A DNA stretch of 64,000 nt from Gaiellasilicea sp963789355 (GCA_963789355.1 CAWBKK010000001.1:115710-179709), one strand, 5' to 3'. Shown: positions 16,846-29,658, counted from the stretch's first letter. The notes: generated from the letters alone by a model not told the origin. Program-made: numbers and translations.

Positions 16846-18501
16846 GTGACGCGGCTCGCGACGGCGGTGAGGGAGTCGCTCGGCGCGCTCGGCGAGGTGT
16901 TCGGCAACCCGTCCCTCCGCCGGATTCAGCTCGCCAACGCGAGCTCCATCATCGGCGGCTGGGCGTACGTCGTCGCGCTCGCCGTCTTCGCCTACCGCGC
17001 CGACGGCGCCTACGCGGTTGGCCTGCTGGCGACGGCGCGCTGGCTCTGTGGCGGAATCGCGGCCCCGCTCGCGGGAGTCGTCGGCGACCGCTATCCACGC
17101 GCGCGGGTGATGATCGCGTCCGATCTCGCGCGGGCGGCCATGCTCGGGGTGATGGCGCTCGCCGTGCTCGCGGACGCGCCGCCGTTTCTCGTCTACTCCC
17201 TCGCGATCGCGGCGACGCTCGCCGCGACGCCGTTCGGGCCAGCGCAGGCGGCGCTCCTGCCCCAGCTCGCCCGCTCGCCGACCGAGCTGACGGCGGCGAA
17301 CGCGAGCGCCGGCGCGGTCGACAACGTCGGCTCGTTCGCGGGGCCGGCGCTCGGAGGGCTTCTCGTCGCCGCGGCAGGGGTGGAGGCCGTGTTCGCGACC
17401 TCGGCCGGCCTCTACCTCGGGTCGGCCGTTCTGGTGGCGAGCCTCCGCCACCGTGAGCAACAGGAGCGAGAGCCGGAGGACGAGGACGGCGGCGGCCTCA
17501 GGGCTGCGCTCGCCGGATTCCGGACGCTCGCGGGCGTGCCGCGGTTGCGCCTCGTCGTCGCGATCGTCGCTGTGCAGACGGTCGTCGACGGCGCGCTCGA
17601 TGTCCTGATCGTCGTCCTCGCGCTCGAGACACTGGAAACCGGCGCGTCGGGCCTCGGGTTCCTCAACTCGGCGGCCGGCGTCGGCGGGATCGCGGCGGCG
17701 CTCGTCATCGGCGGGGTTGCGGCGCGCGGGCGGCTTGCTTCCAGCCTGGGGGTCGGGATCGTCCTCTGGGGGCTTCCGCTCGCGCTGATCGGGGTCTGGC
17801 CAGAGCAGGCCGCTGCGCTCGTTCTCCTCGCGCTCGTGGGCGCCGGCGGAACGGTGGTCGCGGTCGCCGGCGACACCCTCCTGCAGCGCGCCGCGCCGCC
17901 GGAGCTCCTCGCGCGCGTCTTCGGGGCCGTCGACGGCGTCATGCTCGTTGCCCTGGCCCTCGGCTCGCTCGGGGCGCCGTTCCTGGTCGACACAATCGGC
18001 GTGCGAGGCGCTCTGATCGTCACGGGGGCGGTGCTGCCAGTGCTCGCGGCGCTCACCTGGACGCGACTGGCCGCGATCGACGCGGCCGCTGCCATCCCGC
18101 AGCGGCAGCTCGACCTCCTGCGCGGCTCGCCGATCTTCGCCCCCCTGCCGCCGGCGACGCTCGAGGCGCTCGCGCTCCGGCTGGAGCCGCGCCACGCAGA
18201 AGCGGGCGATGTCATCGTCGCGCAGGGCGACGCGGGCGACGAGTATCACTTCGTCGAGTCGGGCCGCGTCAGCGTCGCCGTCGACGGCGAGGCCGTTGCG
18301 GAGCTCGGCCCTGGCGAAGGCTTCGGCGAGATCGCGCTTCTCCGCAACGTGCCGCGGACGGCGGCCGTGACCGCACTGACCGACGTTTCCCTCTACGCGC
18401 TGGAGCGCGAGCACTTCCTCGCCGCCGTCACCGGCCACGCACACAGCCACGCGGCCGCGGAGACGCTCGTCACGAGCCGGCTCAGCCCGGCTGCGCTGTA
18501 G
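16846..18501 (+). CDS. MFS transporter with C-terminal cyclic-nucleotide-binding domain
   Basis: A 551-residue protein starting at GTG 16846; the open frame before it overlaps the small peptide gene and shows no homology. About twelve membrane segments form an MFS domain of the macrolide/enterobactin exporter type (residues about 1-410, with VVGDRYPRARV in the loop after segment 2). A soluble CNB domain occupies about 425-545. Its phosphate-binding cassette is intact: FGEIALLRNVPRTAAV at 493-508. The cytosolic domain should therefore bind cAMP or cGMP and gate or tune transport. The tail overlaps the cyclase gene at 18482 by 20 bp, tail to tail. Substrate unknown. Confidence 0.92.
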   Translation: MTRLATAVRESLGALGEVFGNPSLRRIQLANASSIIGGWAYVVALAVFAYRADGAYAVGLLATARWLCGGIAAPLAGVVGDRYPRARVMIASDLARAAMLGVMALAVLADAPPFLVYSLAIAATLAATPFGPAQAALLPQLARSPTELTAANASAGAVDNVGSFAGPALGGLLVAAAGVEAVFATSAGLYLGSAVLVASLRHREQQEREPEDEDGGGLRAALAGFRTLAGVPRLRLVVAIVAVQTVVDGALDVLIVVLALETLETGASGLGFLNSAAGVGGIAAALVIGGVAARGRLASSLGVGIVLWGLPLALIGVWPEQAAALVLLALVGAGGTVVAVAGDTLLQRAAPPELLARVFGAVDGVMLVALALGSLGAPFLVDTIGVRGALIVTGAVLPVLAALTWTRLAAIDAAAAIPQRQLDLLRGSPIFAPLPPATLEALALRLEPRHAEAGDVIVAQGDAGDEYHFVESGRVSVAVDGEAVAELGPGEGFGEIALLRNVPRTAAVTALTDVSLYALEREHFLAAVTGHAHSHAAAETLVTSRLSPAAL

Positions 18502-21500
18502 CCGCTGCCGGCGAGAGCAACGCCTCCGCCTGGTCGAGGTAACGCACGGCCCCCATCGGCCGGTAGAGCTCGATTGCGCGTTGCAGCTCGACGTCGGCCT
18601 CGGCGCGACGGCCGGCGGCAGCGAGATCGCGGCCGGCGTCGAGTCGCGCGCGGGCCTCAGAGACCGGGGCCAGCTCGAGCTCGGCGTAGACGTCCGCGGC
18701 GCCCCGCGGGTCGCCGTGCGCCCAGAGCCTGGCCGCACGGGCTCTCGGTGTTGTAGGCATCGCCTCGACGACGTCGATCATTTCTCCGCCCCGGCCGAGC
18801 ACGTGCAGGACGTGCAGCAAGGGCGGATTGACGACGAGCGGCTCCCGGCGCGCCATCTCGACCGCAGTCTTCACGGCTTCGATCGCCTCGGCGCGACGGC
18901 CCACTTCGTGCAGGATCGACGCCCGAAACGCGCCATCGAGCCCGCGCGAGAGGTGATCGTTCGGCCCGATCGGCTCCGCTCCGGCCAGCTCGAGATCGGC
19001 AAGAGCTCCTTCGGGATCGTCGCGACCGAGCCGGATCTGGGCGCGAATCATGTAGCAATTTCCGAGGAGGCGATGGCCCGCCCCTGCCTCCGCTTCGGCG
19101 ACGAACGAATTCACGGCCTCGAGCGCCTGGTCCCAGCGGCCACGGAGGAAGTGGGTGAAGGTCACGGCGCTCCCGTACGTAAAGCGGATGATCGCGGCGT
19201 CCCCGAGATCCGACGCCAACCGCTGAAACTCGTCGAGCAGCTCGTCGTGGCGCCGAAGCTGTCCGAGCCGGTCTGCCGCGACCATCAGGTTGTTGAGCAC
19301 GCGCAGAAGCTCGGGTGAGCGCTCCGCGCGAGCGATCTCGGCCGCCTGCTCGAGCAGCTCGGACGCGCCGACGAAGTCTCCGTGGTAGCTGCGGACGATC
19401 GAGAGGTTGTTGAGCGTGTACGCCCTCAGCTCGTTGAGGTGCAGCCGTTCTGCAAGCGCGAGCGCCTGCTCACCCAGACGCTGCCCCTCGTCGAGCTCGA
19501 AGCCGAGCGCATGCAACCGGGCAGAGTGCGCGAGCGCCACGGCCTTCGCTCGTCTGTCCGGCAGGCTTGGCAGCAGCTCGGCGACGCGAGCGAGGCTCAC
19601 GGCGAGACGCTCATGGTCGCCCCGCGTCCAGGAGTACACGGCGAGCAAGGCCACGGCCTCCGCCTCGCCTTCGGGGTCCCCGGCCTCGGCAAACGCCGCC
19701 TGAGCTGCGGCCAGCTCGGCGCCACCGCTGTCCTCTCCGGCCCAACGCGCCTTGCCGAGCGCGAGCAGGAGCTGTGGACGATCGGCGTGCTCCTCGGGCC
19801 AGAGCTCGAGCGCAGCCGCGTAGTAGCGCGCGGCTGCCGAAAAGGCGTTCAGACCGTAAGAGCGGTCGCCTGCATCACGAAGCGCCCAGCGGGCCTGCTC
19901 GCCGATCGCGCTCGTGTCTGCTTTCGTCGCGCTCGCAAGCTCGAGCGCAGAGAGATAGTGGTGAGCGAGCATCTCGGCCCGGTCTTCAGCCCGCTCAGCC
20001 GAGAGATCCTCGATCCAGCCGGCTGCGAGCACGTGTCGCTCGCCGCGAACGGCGCGAGGGATCTGCCCGTAGGCGACATCGCGCACGAGCACATGGCGGA
20101 ACGCGTACTCGCTCTCGCCTGCAACCGACGACCGCCGCTCCCGCACGACAAGCTCGCGACGTTCGAGCGCGTGGAGCGCTTGCTCGACCGCCCAGCGCTC
20201 GCGTCCGCCGAGCGCCGCGACCGCACCGAGCCAGAAGACCTTGCCCACGACCGCCGCGTCCTGGAGCAACTCCTTCTCGGCCGGCTCCAGCAGATCGAGC
20301 CGTGCGGCGATGATTCCCTGCACCGACTGCGGCAGCACGCCCTCCGCGTCGCCGCGCTCGGCGACCATCCGGACGAACTCCTCGGCGTAGAGCGGGTTCC
20401 CTCCGGCCCGGGCCAGCAGCGCCGCCTGCGTCTCGGCCGGCAGCACCGCCTGCGCGAGCAGCTCGTGCACAAGCCGGGCGGTGTTCTCGTTCGAGAGCGG
20501 CGAGAGCGAGACGATCGCGCTGGCCCGCTTGCCGCCACCCCAGCCCGGCCGGCGGTCGAGGAGCTCCGGCCTCGCGGTGCAGACGACGAGAATCGGCACG
20601 CCGCTGGCCCACTCGACCAGGTGATCGACGAAGTCGAGCAGCCCGTCGTCCGCCCAGTGCAGATCCTCGATCACGAGCACGAGCGGGCGGTGCTCGGCCA
20701 GAGCCTCGAAGAAGCGCCGCCAGGCGGCGAACGCCTCGCCGCGCCGATCGCCGGCGAGGTCGCTCTCGGCCGCCAGGCCGACGAGCGGCCGCATGTTTCG
20801 CTCGACCCAGTCCCGGTCGGCACCCTCCTCGAGGATCTCGGCCAGCGCCCGCCTCAACTTCCCCTCGGCGTCGGCGGCACCGTCGGTCTCGAGGATGCCC
20901 GTGTGCGCCTTCACGATCTCCGACAGCGCCCAGAACGCGATCCCGTCCCCGTAGGGGAGGCAGCGGCCCTGGCGCCAGTAGGTGAGCTCGCTGCCCTGCT
21001 CGATCGACTTGAACAGCTCGAAGACGAGCCGGCTCTTGCCGATGCCCGGCACGCCGACGAGCGTCAGCAACTGCGGGGCGTGTTCCCGGCGAGCGCGCGC
21101 GAGCGCATCGACGAGGAGACCGACCTCCTCGTCGCGCCCGACGAGGGTGCCGCCGCCACGCTGCCCCGGATCGATCCCGAAGCGGGCGCGGGCCGAGACC
21201 GCCTCCCAGACGGCAACGGGCTCGGCCTTGCCCTTCGCCGACACGGGCTCGCGCTCGCCGTAGTCGATCGCGGTCGCCGTTGCGCGCCAGGTCGTCTCGC
21301 CCACGAGGACGCCGTTCACCGGCGCAGCCGACTGGAGCCGCGCCGCAGTGTTGACGACGTCGCCCGCGACCATCCCCTCGCCGCTCTCCGGCCGCGCGTC
21401 GAGCGAGACGAGCGCCTCACCTGTGGCGACGGCGATCCTGACTTCCAGTCCGCCATCCTCGACCGCCCAGTCCCGGATCGCGAGCGCCGCGCGAACGGCT

Positions 21501-21739
21501 CGCTCCGGATCGTCCTCGCGGGCGACCGGTGCGCCGAAGACGGCCATCACCGCGTCGCCGATGAACTTCTCGACCGTGCCGCCGAAGCGCTCGAGCTCCC
21601 CGCGCAGCCTCGCGTGGTACGGCGAGAGGATCGCCTCGACGTCCTCCGGGTCGAGCGTCTCGGCGCGCGCGGTGAAGCCGACGAGATCGGCGAACACGAC
21701 CGTGACCACCTTCCGCTCCTTGCGCGTGCCGGGCGACAT
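18482..21739 (-). CDS. Class III nucleotidyl cyclase / AAA ATPase / TPR protein
   Basis: A 1085-residue paralogue of the gene at 11709 but without the zinc ribbon. The cyclase domain (about 8-180) has D18, K58, D62, D127, N130 and R134 in the catalytic positions, so activity is expected, most likely adenylate cyclase. Next come Walker A GVPGIGKS (229-236), LVLVIEDLHWADD and a C-terminal TPR-like half with repeated helical pairs. Such proteins couple an unknown input sensed by the ATPase/TPR part to cyclic nucleotide synthesis. Convergent overlap (20 bp) with the CNB-domain transporter places producer and predicted receptor next to each other. Confidence 0.92.
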   Translation of the reverse strand: MSPGTRKERKVVTVVFADLVGFTARAETLDPEDVEAILSPYHARLRGELERFGGTVEKFIGDAVMAVFGAPVAREDDPERAVRAALAIRDWAVEDGGLEVRIAVATGEALVSLDARPESGEGMVAGDVVNTAARLQSAAPVNGVLVGETTWRATATAIDYGEREPVSAKGKAEPVAVWEAVSARARFGIDPGQRGGGTLVGRDEEVGLLVDALARARREHAPQLLTLVGVPGIGKSRLVFELFKSIEQGSELTYWRQGRCLPYGDGIAFWALSEIVKAHTGILETDGAADAEGKLRRALAEILEEGADRDWVERNMRPLVGLAAESDLAGDRRGEAFAAWRRFFEALAEHRPLVLVIEDLHWADDGLLDFVDHLVEWASGVPILVVCTARPELLDRRPGWGGGKRASAIVSLSPLSNENTARLVHELLAQAVLPAETQAALLARAGGNPLYAEEFVRMVAERGDAEGVLPQSVQGIIAARLDLLEPAEKELLQDAAVVGKVFWLGAVAALGGRERWAVEQALHALERRELVVRERRSSVAGESEYAFRHVLVRDVAYGQIPRAVRGERHVLAAGWIEDLSAERAEDRAEMLAHHYLSALELASATKADTSAIGEQARWALRDAGDRSYGLNAFSAAARYYAAALELWPEEHADRPQLLLALGKARWAGEDSGGAELAAAQAAFAEAGDPEGEAEAVALLAVYSWTRGDHERLAVSLARVAELLPSLPDRRAKAVALAHSARLHALGFELDEGQRLGEQALALAERLHLNELRAYTLNNLSIVRSYHGDFVGASELLEQAAEIARAERSPELLRVLNNLMVAADRLGQLRRHDELLDEFQRLASDLGDAAIIRFTYGSAVTFTHFLRGRWDQALEAVNSFVAEAEAGAGHRLLGNCYMIRAQIRLGRDDPEGALADLELAGAEPIGPNDHLSRGLDGAFRASILHEVGRRAEAIEAVKTAVEMARREPLVVNPPLLHVLHVLGRGGEMIDVVEAMPTTPRARAARLWAHGDPRGAADVYAELELAPVSEARARLDAGRDLAAAGRRAEADVELQRAIELYRPMGAVRYLDQAEALLSPAAATAQPG

Positions 21740-21757
21740 GCGCCGAGTGTACGGCCG

Positions 21758-22954
21758 CTAATCCAGGCGTTCCACCGGATAGCCGTGCTCGCCGAGGGCG
21801 GCTCGAAGGTCATCGCAGTGCTCGCCGTCGCGCATCGCGAGCGTCAGCTCGACCTCGGTCTGGCCGATCGGCAGCCGCATCCCTTCGCGGTGATGCTCGA
21901 CCGAGACGACGTTGGCGCGCTCCTCGGCGACCAGTTGGAGCAGCTTGATCAGCTCGCCCGGACGATCGCCCAGCCGCGTCCGCACGACCAGGTACCGGCC
22001 CGCGTGCGTGAGCCCGTGACGCATCACCTGGATCAACAGGGTCGGGTCGATGTTGCCGCCCGAGAGCAGGATCCCGACCTCGTCCTCGCCACCCGCCTTG
22101 CCCGCGAGCACGGCCGCGACGGGGGCGGCGCCGGCGCCTTCGACCAGCAGCTTCGTCCGCTCGAGGAGGAGGACGATCGCGTGGCTGATCTGCTCGTCGG
22201 TGACAGTGACGACGTCGTCGAGCGCGTCGCTCAGGATCGACGACGTCAGCGCGCCGGGCTGCTTGACCGCGATTCCCTCGGCGATCGTGTAGCGGTGCTC
22301 GGTGCCGCCCGCGAACGGGCACATGTTCTCCGCCTGGACGCCGACGAGTCGGACTTCGGGGCGGAGCGCGCGGAACGCGATCGCGATTCCCGCTGCGAGG
22401 CCGCCGCCCCCGATCGGGATCACGAGCGTCCCCAGCTCCGGAAGCTGCTCGGCGAGCTCGAGCCCGATCGTCCCCTGGCCGGCGATCACGCGCTCATCCT
22501 CGAAGGCATGGACGAAGGTGGCGCCGACCGACTCGACGTGCTCCTGTGCAGCCGCCATCGAGTCGTCGAAGCCGGCCCCGGCGAGCTCGACCTGGGCGCC
22601 GTAGTTGCGGGTCGCGTCGACCTTGGCCATCGGCGAGTCCTGCGGCATGAACACGGTTGCGGCGATCCCGGCCTCGCGCGCCGCCCAGGCGACAGCCTGG
22701 CCGTGGTTGCCGGCGCTCGCGGCCACGACGCCTGCGTTCCGCTCCTCGCTCGTGAGCGAGTGAATCGTGTTCACGGCGCCGCGGATCTTGAAGGCGCCGG
22801 TGCGCTGGAGGTTCTCCGCCTTTAGCTGCACGGGCCGGCCGGCGAGTCGAGACAGGGTCTCCGAAGGGTAGACCGGGGTCACGCGCGCGATCCCGGCGAT
22901 CCGGGCGCGCGCGGCCTCGAGGTCAGCGAGTGTGGGGATCTGTGCCGTCGTCAT
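21758..22954 (-). CDS. ilvA: Threonine dehydratase with ACT domain
   Basis: 398 residues from the ATG at 22954. It is a fold-type II PLP enzyme that deaminates threonine to 2-oxobutanoate for isoleucine synthesis. The PLP lysine is K56 in AFKIRGA, and the phosphate-binding loop is IGGGGLAAG. A C-terminal ACT domain (from about residue 320, RTRLGDRPGELIKLL) is present once. That is the TdcB/short IlvA layout rather than the two-ACT form of E. coli IlvA, so a catabolic role is possible. The start lies 32 nt inside the end of the meaB gene, which implies translational coupling. Confidence 0.92.
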   Translation of the reverse strand: MTTAQIPTLADLEAARARIAGIARVTPVYPSETLSRLAGRPVQLKAENLQRTGAFKIRGAVNTIHSLTSEERNAGVVAASAGNHGQAVAWAAREAGIAATVFMPQDSPMAKVDATRNYGAQVELAGAGFDDSMAAAQEHVESVGATFVHAFEDERVIAGQGTIGLELAEQLPELGTLVIPIGGGGLAAGIAIAFRALRPEVRLVGVQAENMCPFAGGTEHRYTIAEGIAVKQPGALTSSILSDALDDVVTVTDEQISHAIVLLLERTKLLVEGAGAAPVAAVLAGKAGGEDEVGILLSGGNIDPTLLIQVMRHGLTHAGRYLVVRTRLGDRPGELIKLLQLVAEERANVVSVEHHREGMRLPIGQTEVELTLAMRDGEHCDDLRAALGEHGYPVERLD

Positions 22955-23921
22955 CGTCGATGCCGTAGACCTGCTCGAGGATCGCACGTACCGCCGAGAG
23001 CGGGTCGAGCTCGCGGGACTGAACCCGGTCGAGCAATTGCGCCAGCTCGGGCTTCTCCGCCACTGTCGCCTGCAGATGCGCCTTCGCCCGGCTCGTCGCC
23101 GCCGCGAACACCTCCCCGGCCAGGTTCTTCCGCCGCCGCTCCTCGAGCAGCCCGTCCGACTCGAGGAAGACGCGATGCTCCTCGATCTTCCCCCAGAGCT
23201 CGGGGACGTTCTCGCCGCGCACGGCCTCGGTCAGCACGATCGGCGGCCGCCAGGCGCGCTCGCGGTCGAGCGCCAGGATCGAGCGGACCTCGTTCAGCAT
23301 CGTCTTCGCGGCGGGATGATCCATCTTGTTGATCGCGATCACGTCGGGGATCTCCATGATCCCGGCTTTCAGGGCCTGGACGGAGTCGCCGGAGCCGGGC
23401 ATGAGCACGAGCAGGACGGTATCTGCGATCCCGATCACCTCGACCTCGCTCTGGCCGGCGCCGACGGTCTCGAGGAGGACGAGATCCTTGCCCGCCGCGT
23501 CGAGCAGCAGCGCAGCCTGCAGGCTTGCCTCGCTGAGCCCGCCGAGATGGCCGCGTGTCCCCATCGAGCGAATGAAGACGCCCGGATCGAGGAAGTGATC
23601 CGAGAGCCGGATCCGGTCGCCGAGGAGAGCGCCCTGCGTGAACGGGCTCGACGGGTCGACCGAGATCACGCCGACCGTCGTCTCGCCGCCCTCTCGGACG
23701 TGCCGCACGAGTGCGCTGATCAGCGACGACTTCCCCACTCCCGGCGGCCCGGTGACGCCGACGACGAACGCCGAGCCGGTTTCCGGGTAGAGCACGCTGA
23801 CGAGCTCGTACGAGAGGGGATCGCGGTTCTCGACGAGCGAGATCGCGCGGGCGAGCGCGCGGCGATCGCCGCTCCGCACTCCGTCCGCGAGCTCGTCGAC
23901 GGTCCAAACGTGGCGTGTCAC
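22923..23921 (-). CDS. meaB: MeaB/ArgK-type G3E GTPase (methylmalonyl-CoA mutase chaperone)
   Basis: 332 residues starting at GTG 23921, which overlaps the MFS stop by 4 nt. Features are Walker A GPPGVGKSS (about 55-63), SVDPSSPFTQGALLGDRIR with switch residues, and the base-recognition NKMD. MeaB proteins protect and load adenosylcobalamin into methylmalonyl-CoA mutase or related mutases. No mutase gene lies in this window. The nearest B12 enzyme is MetH, 2 kb upstream, for which MeaB is not known to act. Confidence 0.93.
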   Translation of the reverse strand: MTRHVWTVDELADGVRSGDRRALARAISLVENRDPLSYELVSVLYPETGSAFVVGVTGPPGVGKSSLISALVRHVREGGETTVGVISVDPSSPFTQGALLGDRIRLSDHFLDPGVFIRSMGTRGHLGGLSEASLQAALLLDAAGKDLVLLETVGAGQSEVEVIGIADTVLLVLMPGSGDSVQALKAGIMEIPDVIAINKMDHPAAKTMLNEVRSILALDRERAWRPPIVLTEAVRGENVPELWGKIEEHRVFLESDGLLEERRRKNLAGEVFAAATSRAKAHLQATVAEKPELAQLLDRVQSRELDPLSAVRAILEQVYGIDDDDGTDPHTR

Positions 23922-25141
23922 GCGATCGCCCCCTCTGGCTCCCGGCTCCGCGGCGCCAGGACGACGGTGCAGAGCGCACCGAGGAGGTACGCGAGCGCAG
24001 CGCCGCCCCAGACCCAGCGAGCGCCGTAGATGTCGGTCAGCCAGCCTGCGGCGATCATCCCGACTCCCAGCGTCGCGTAGGTCGAGGACATGATCACCGT
24101 GAACGCGCGCCCCCGCAGCTCGTCCGGCGCGCCACGCTGGATGAAGAGGGCGTTGCAGACGACGGCGGCTCCGTTGCCGAAGGACGCCACGACCACAGCC
24201 GGAACGGCGACGTAGATCGTGGAGGCGAGCGCCGCGATCGCATAGCCGCCCGCCATCAGCGCGATCCCGTAGAAGTAGACCCGGCCGATCCCGAGCTTGT
24301 CGACGAAGTGGCCGGAGACGAAGCTGCCGACCGTCAGTCCGAGGCCGCTTGCGCCGAGGAGGACGCCGAAGCCGACGTTCCCCGCGTCGAGCGAGACCTT
24401 CGCCAGCGCGACCTCCGCGACGTTGATCGCCCCGACGCCGAGCGTGACCACGTTCCAGACGATGAGCACGGTCAGGAGCGCCCGCGAGCGGAGTACGACC
24501 TGGAATCCGTCCCCGATGTCTCGCCAGTGGCCTCGGCTTTCGACGTGGCCGACCTGAAGTCGCGCGGCGGGAATGCGGGCGAGCAGGATCGCGGAGAGGA
24601 CGAACGTGACCGCGTTGACCCAGTAGGCGAGATCCGGGCCCTGGACCGCGAGGATCAGACCGCCGATCACCGGGCCGACCATCCAGGTCAGGTTCTCGAC
24701 CGTCTGCAACAGCGACGTCGCCGCGGGGAGCTGCTCGTCCTCGACGAGGTTCGGCATTCCGGCGTACACGGCCGGGCGGAAGAACCCGGTCGCGACACCC
24801 TGGATCCCGGCGAGGACGACGATCATCGTGGCGCTGCCGGCGAACGGCAGCACGCAGAAGACCGCCGCGCGGACGAGGTCGGAGACGATCAGGAGGCGCC
24901 GGCGGGAGAGCCGGTCGACGAGCGGCGCCGCGAGGATCCCGATCAGGATGATCGGGAGGAAGTCGACGATCAGGAGGGCGCTGACCCACTTGCCCGACCC
25001 GGTCCGGTCGAAGACGTCGACGGTGAGCGCGATCGCGGCGAGATACGTCCCGGCGCCTGAGCCGAGCGTTGCGAGAAAGAGGCGCCGGAAGTCGGGCGCG
25101 AGGCGGAGGACGGCGAGGCTGAAGATGCGCGGGACGCTAAC
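23918..25141 (-). CDS. MFS transporter, start codon unclear
   Basis: About 407 residues with 12 predicted membrane segments; MFS signatures include APLVDRLSRRRLLI in the loop after segment 2. Protein similarity begins near VPRIFSLAVLRLAPDFRR, yet no ATG, GTG or TTG occurs in frame there. The best-placed codon is GTT at 25139-25141, just below the stop of the secreted-protein gene at 25159, where GTG would be expected. Either the start is non-standard, the base is misread, or the gene begins elsewhere. It overlaps meaB by 4 nt. Substrate unknown; the loop and N-terminus recall the enterobactin/macrolide exporter group. Confidence 0.8.
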   Translation of the reverse strand, partial: VSVPRIFSLAVLRLAPDFRRLFLATLGSGAGTYLAAIALTVDVFDRTGSGKWVSALLIVDFLPIILIGILAAPLVDRLSRRRLLIVSDLVRAAVFCVLPFAGSATMIVVLAGIQGVATGFFRPAVYAGMPNLVEDEQLPAATSLLQTVENLTWMVGPVIGGLILAVQGPDLAYWVNAVTFVLSAILLARIPAARLQVGHVESRGHWRDIGDGFQVVLRSRALLTVLIVWNVVTLGVGAINVAEVALAKVSLDAGNVGFGVLLGASGLGLTVGSFVSGHFVDKLGIGRVYFYGIALMAGGYAIAALASTIYVAVPAVVVASFGNGAAVVCNALFIQRGAPDELRGRAFTVIMSSTYATLGVGMIAAGWLTDIYGARWVWGGAALAYLLGALCTVVLAPRSREPEGAIA

Positions 25142-25158
25142 AGCCTGCCCGGAGACGC

Positions 25159-25836
25159 TTAGAGCTTGGCGGCGGCCAGACGCGAGGCGGTGAGCTTCGC
25201 GAATGCGCGGAGATCGGCCATCGCAACGCCGCTGCCGAGGCCGACGGTGACCAGCCCGCAGTCGCCGCGTCCGTTGCCGAGGACGACGAGGTGCATCGTC
25301 AGCGGCACCTTGGACGTCTTGCCTGCCTGCGTGACCGTCACTTCGAGGCCGACGCGATAGGCGACCGTCCGCGGAGCAAGCTTCGCGAACGGGATCATCC
25401 CGGTCTTGGTGATCGCGAGCTTCTGGCCGCTTGCCGCAGCCTCTCGCTTGAGGATCGCCGCGAGACATGACGCGAGCGCGGGCTTGGCACTCCGCGTCCA
25501 GGCAGCGACCGCCTCACGCCTCGACTTGTAGACGTTCGCGACCGATACGACCGAGGGGAGTCCGCCCGCCAGCTCGAAGTCGGCCTCGGCCTCGCCGGTG
25601 AGGACGAGGTCGGACTGATCCGGGTTGTAGTTCGGGCAGCTGTTGTCCTCGCTCGAGTCGGGCTTGCTCGGCACCTTCTTCCAGCCGGCAGCGAAGTCGG
25701 ACCGCTTGAGGACGATCGAGGCCGCCTTGCGCTGGTCGGCCGCATTGAACCGCTCCTTCGGATCCGTGTCAGCCGCCAGCGCGAGCGCCGGCAGGGCGAG
25801 AGCGAGGACGAGCAGAAGAGCGAGGCGGCGGCTCAC
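25159..25836 (-). CDS. Secreted protein of unknown function
   Basis: 225 residues from a GTG start. A clear signal peptide (MSRRLALLLVLALALPALALA) is followed by a mature domain with three Cys (in NSCPNYN, LASCLAAIL and RGDCGLV). Its mixed alpha/beta pattern includes WTRSAKPALASC and VPLTMHLVVLGNGRGD. There is no lipobox and no second membrane segment, so it is exported and possibly cell-wall associated. The family is not recognised. It lies between metH and the MFS-meaB-ilvA run on the same strand, with a 36-bp gap to metH, and may be co-transcribed. Confidence 0.82.
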   Translation of the reverse strand: MSRRLALLLVLALALPALALAADTDPKERFNAADQRKAASIVLKRSDFAAGWKKVPSKPDSSEDNSCPNYNPDQSDLVLTGEAEADFELAGGLPSVVSVANVYKSRREAVAAWTRSAKPALASCLAAILKREAAASGQKLAITKTGMIPFAKLAPRTVAYRVGLEVTVTQAGKTSKVPLTMHLVVLGNGRGDCGLVTVGLGSGVAMADLRAFAKLTASRLAAAKL

Positions 25837-25872
25837 GCGGCGAATCCTAATCCGGGTTGCGAATGGTGCGTA

Positions 25873-29481
<3,609 letters not shown>

Positions 29482-29482
29482 A

Positions 29483-29510
29483 CGCCCTCCCTGGCTGCCG
29501 AAAGAGGGCG
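29483..29510 (-). promoter_or_regulatory. Hairpin sequestering the metH ribosome-binding site
   Basis: In the metH mRNA, CGCCCTC pairs with GAGGGCG (29504-29510 with 29483-29489), a perfect 7-bp stem with a 14-nt loop. The 3' arm contains the GGGAGGG ribosome-binding site five or so bases before the GTG start. Closing the stem would hide it, so the 177-nt leader could act as a translational switch. I see no B12 box and no SAM or SAH riboswitch consensus upstream. Confidence 0.55.
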
Positions 29511-29608
29511 GAGCGACGAGACCGCTGGCTCTTTAGGCGTTTTTGTCCTGGTCGCCAAGCTGCCTTCAAAGCTCTCCAGGTGAGCCAAGGCTAGCAACCG
29601 CACCCCGG

Positions 29609-29632
29609 GGTGTCAGACTCGTCTCTGACACC
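29609..29632 (-). promoter_or_regulatory. Perfect hairpin in the space between the reductase gene and metH
   Basis: GGTGTCAGA (29609-29617) and TCTGACACC (29624-29632) form a 9-bp perfect stem with a 6-nt loop. It lies 27 bp after the reductase stop and about 130 nt before the metH start. There is no T-tract. It may be a terminator-like end for the atpDC-reductase transcript or part of a structured metH leader. The remaining 29511-29608 shows only weaker pairing (CCTGG/CCAGG at about 29549-29580). Confidence 0.4.
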
Positions 29633-29658
29633 ACCTGCCCTGTTCGGACAGAGAGAGG

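Noticed and set aside
19382..22825. 1147-residue open reading on the plus strand
   Set aside because: It is antisense to the cyclase-ATPase and threonine dehydratase genes and has the Arg/Asp/Leu-rich composition of a shadow frame; no domain is recognisable.
29581..29640. Plus-strand GGCTAGCAACCGCACC, reminiscent of SAM riboswitch cores
   Set aside because: It is on the wrong strand for metH, no plus-strand methionine gene follows, and the rest of the SAM riboswitch consensus is missing.
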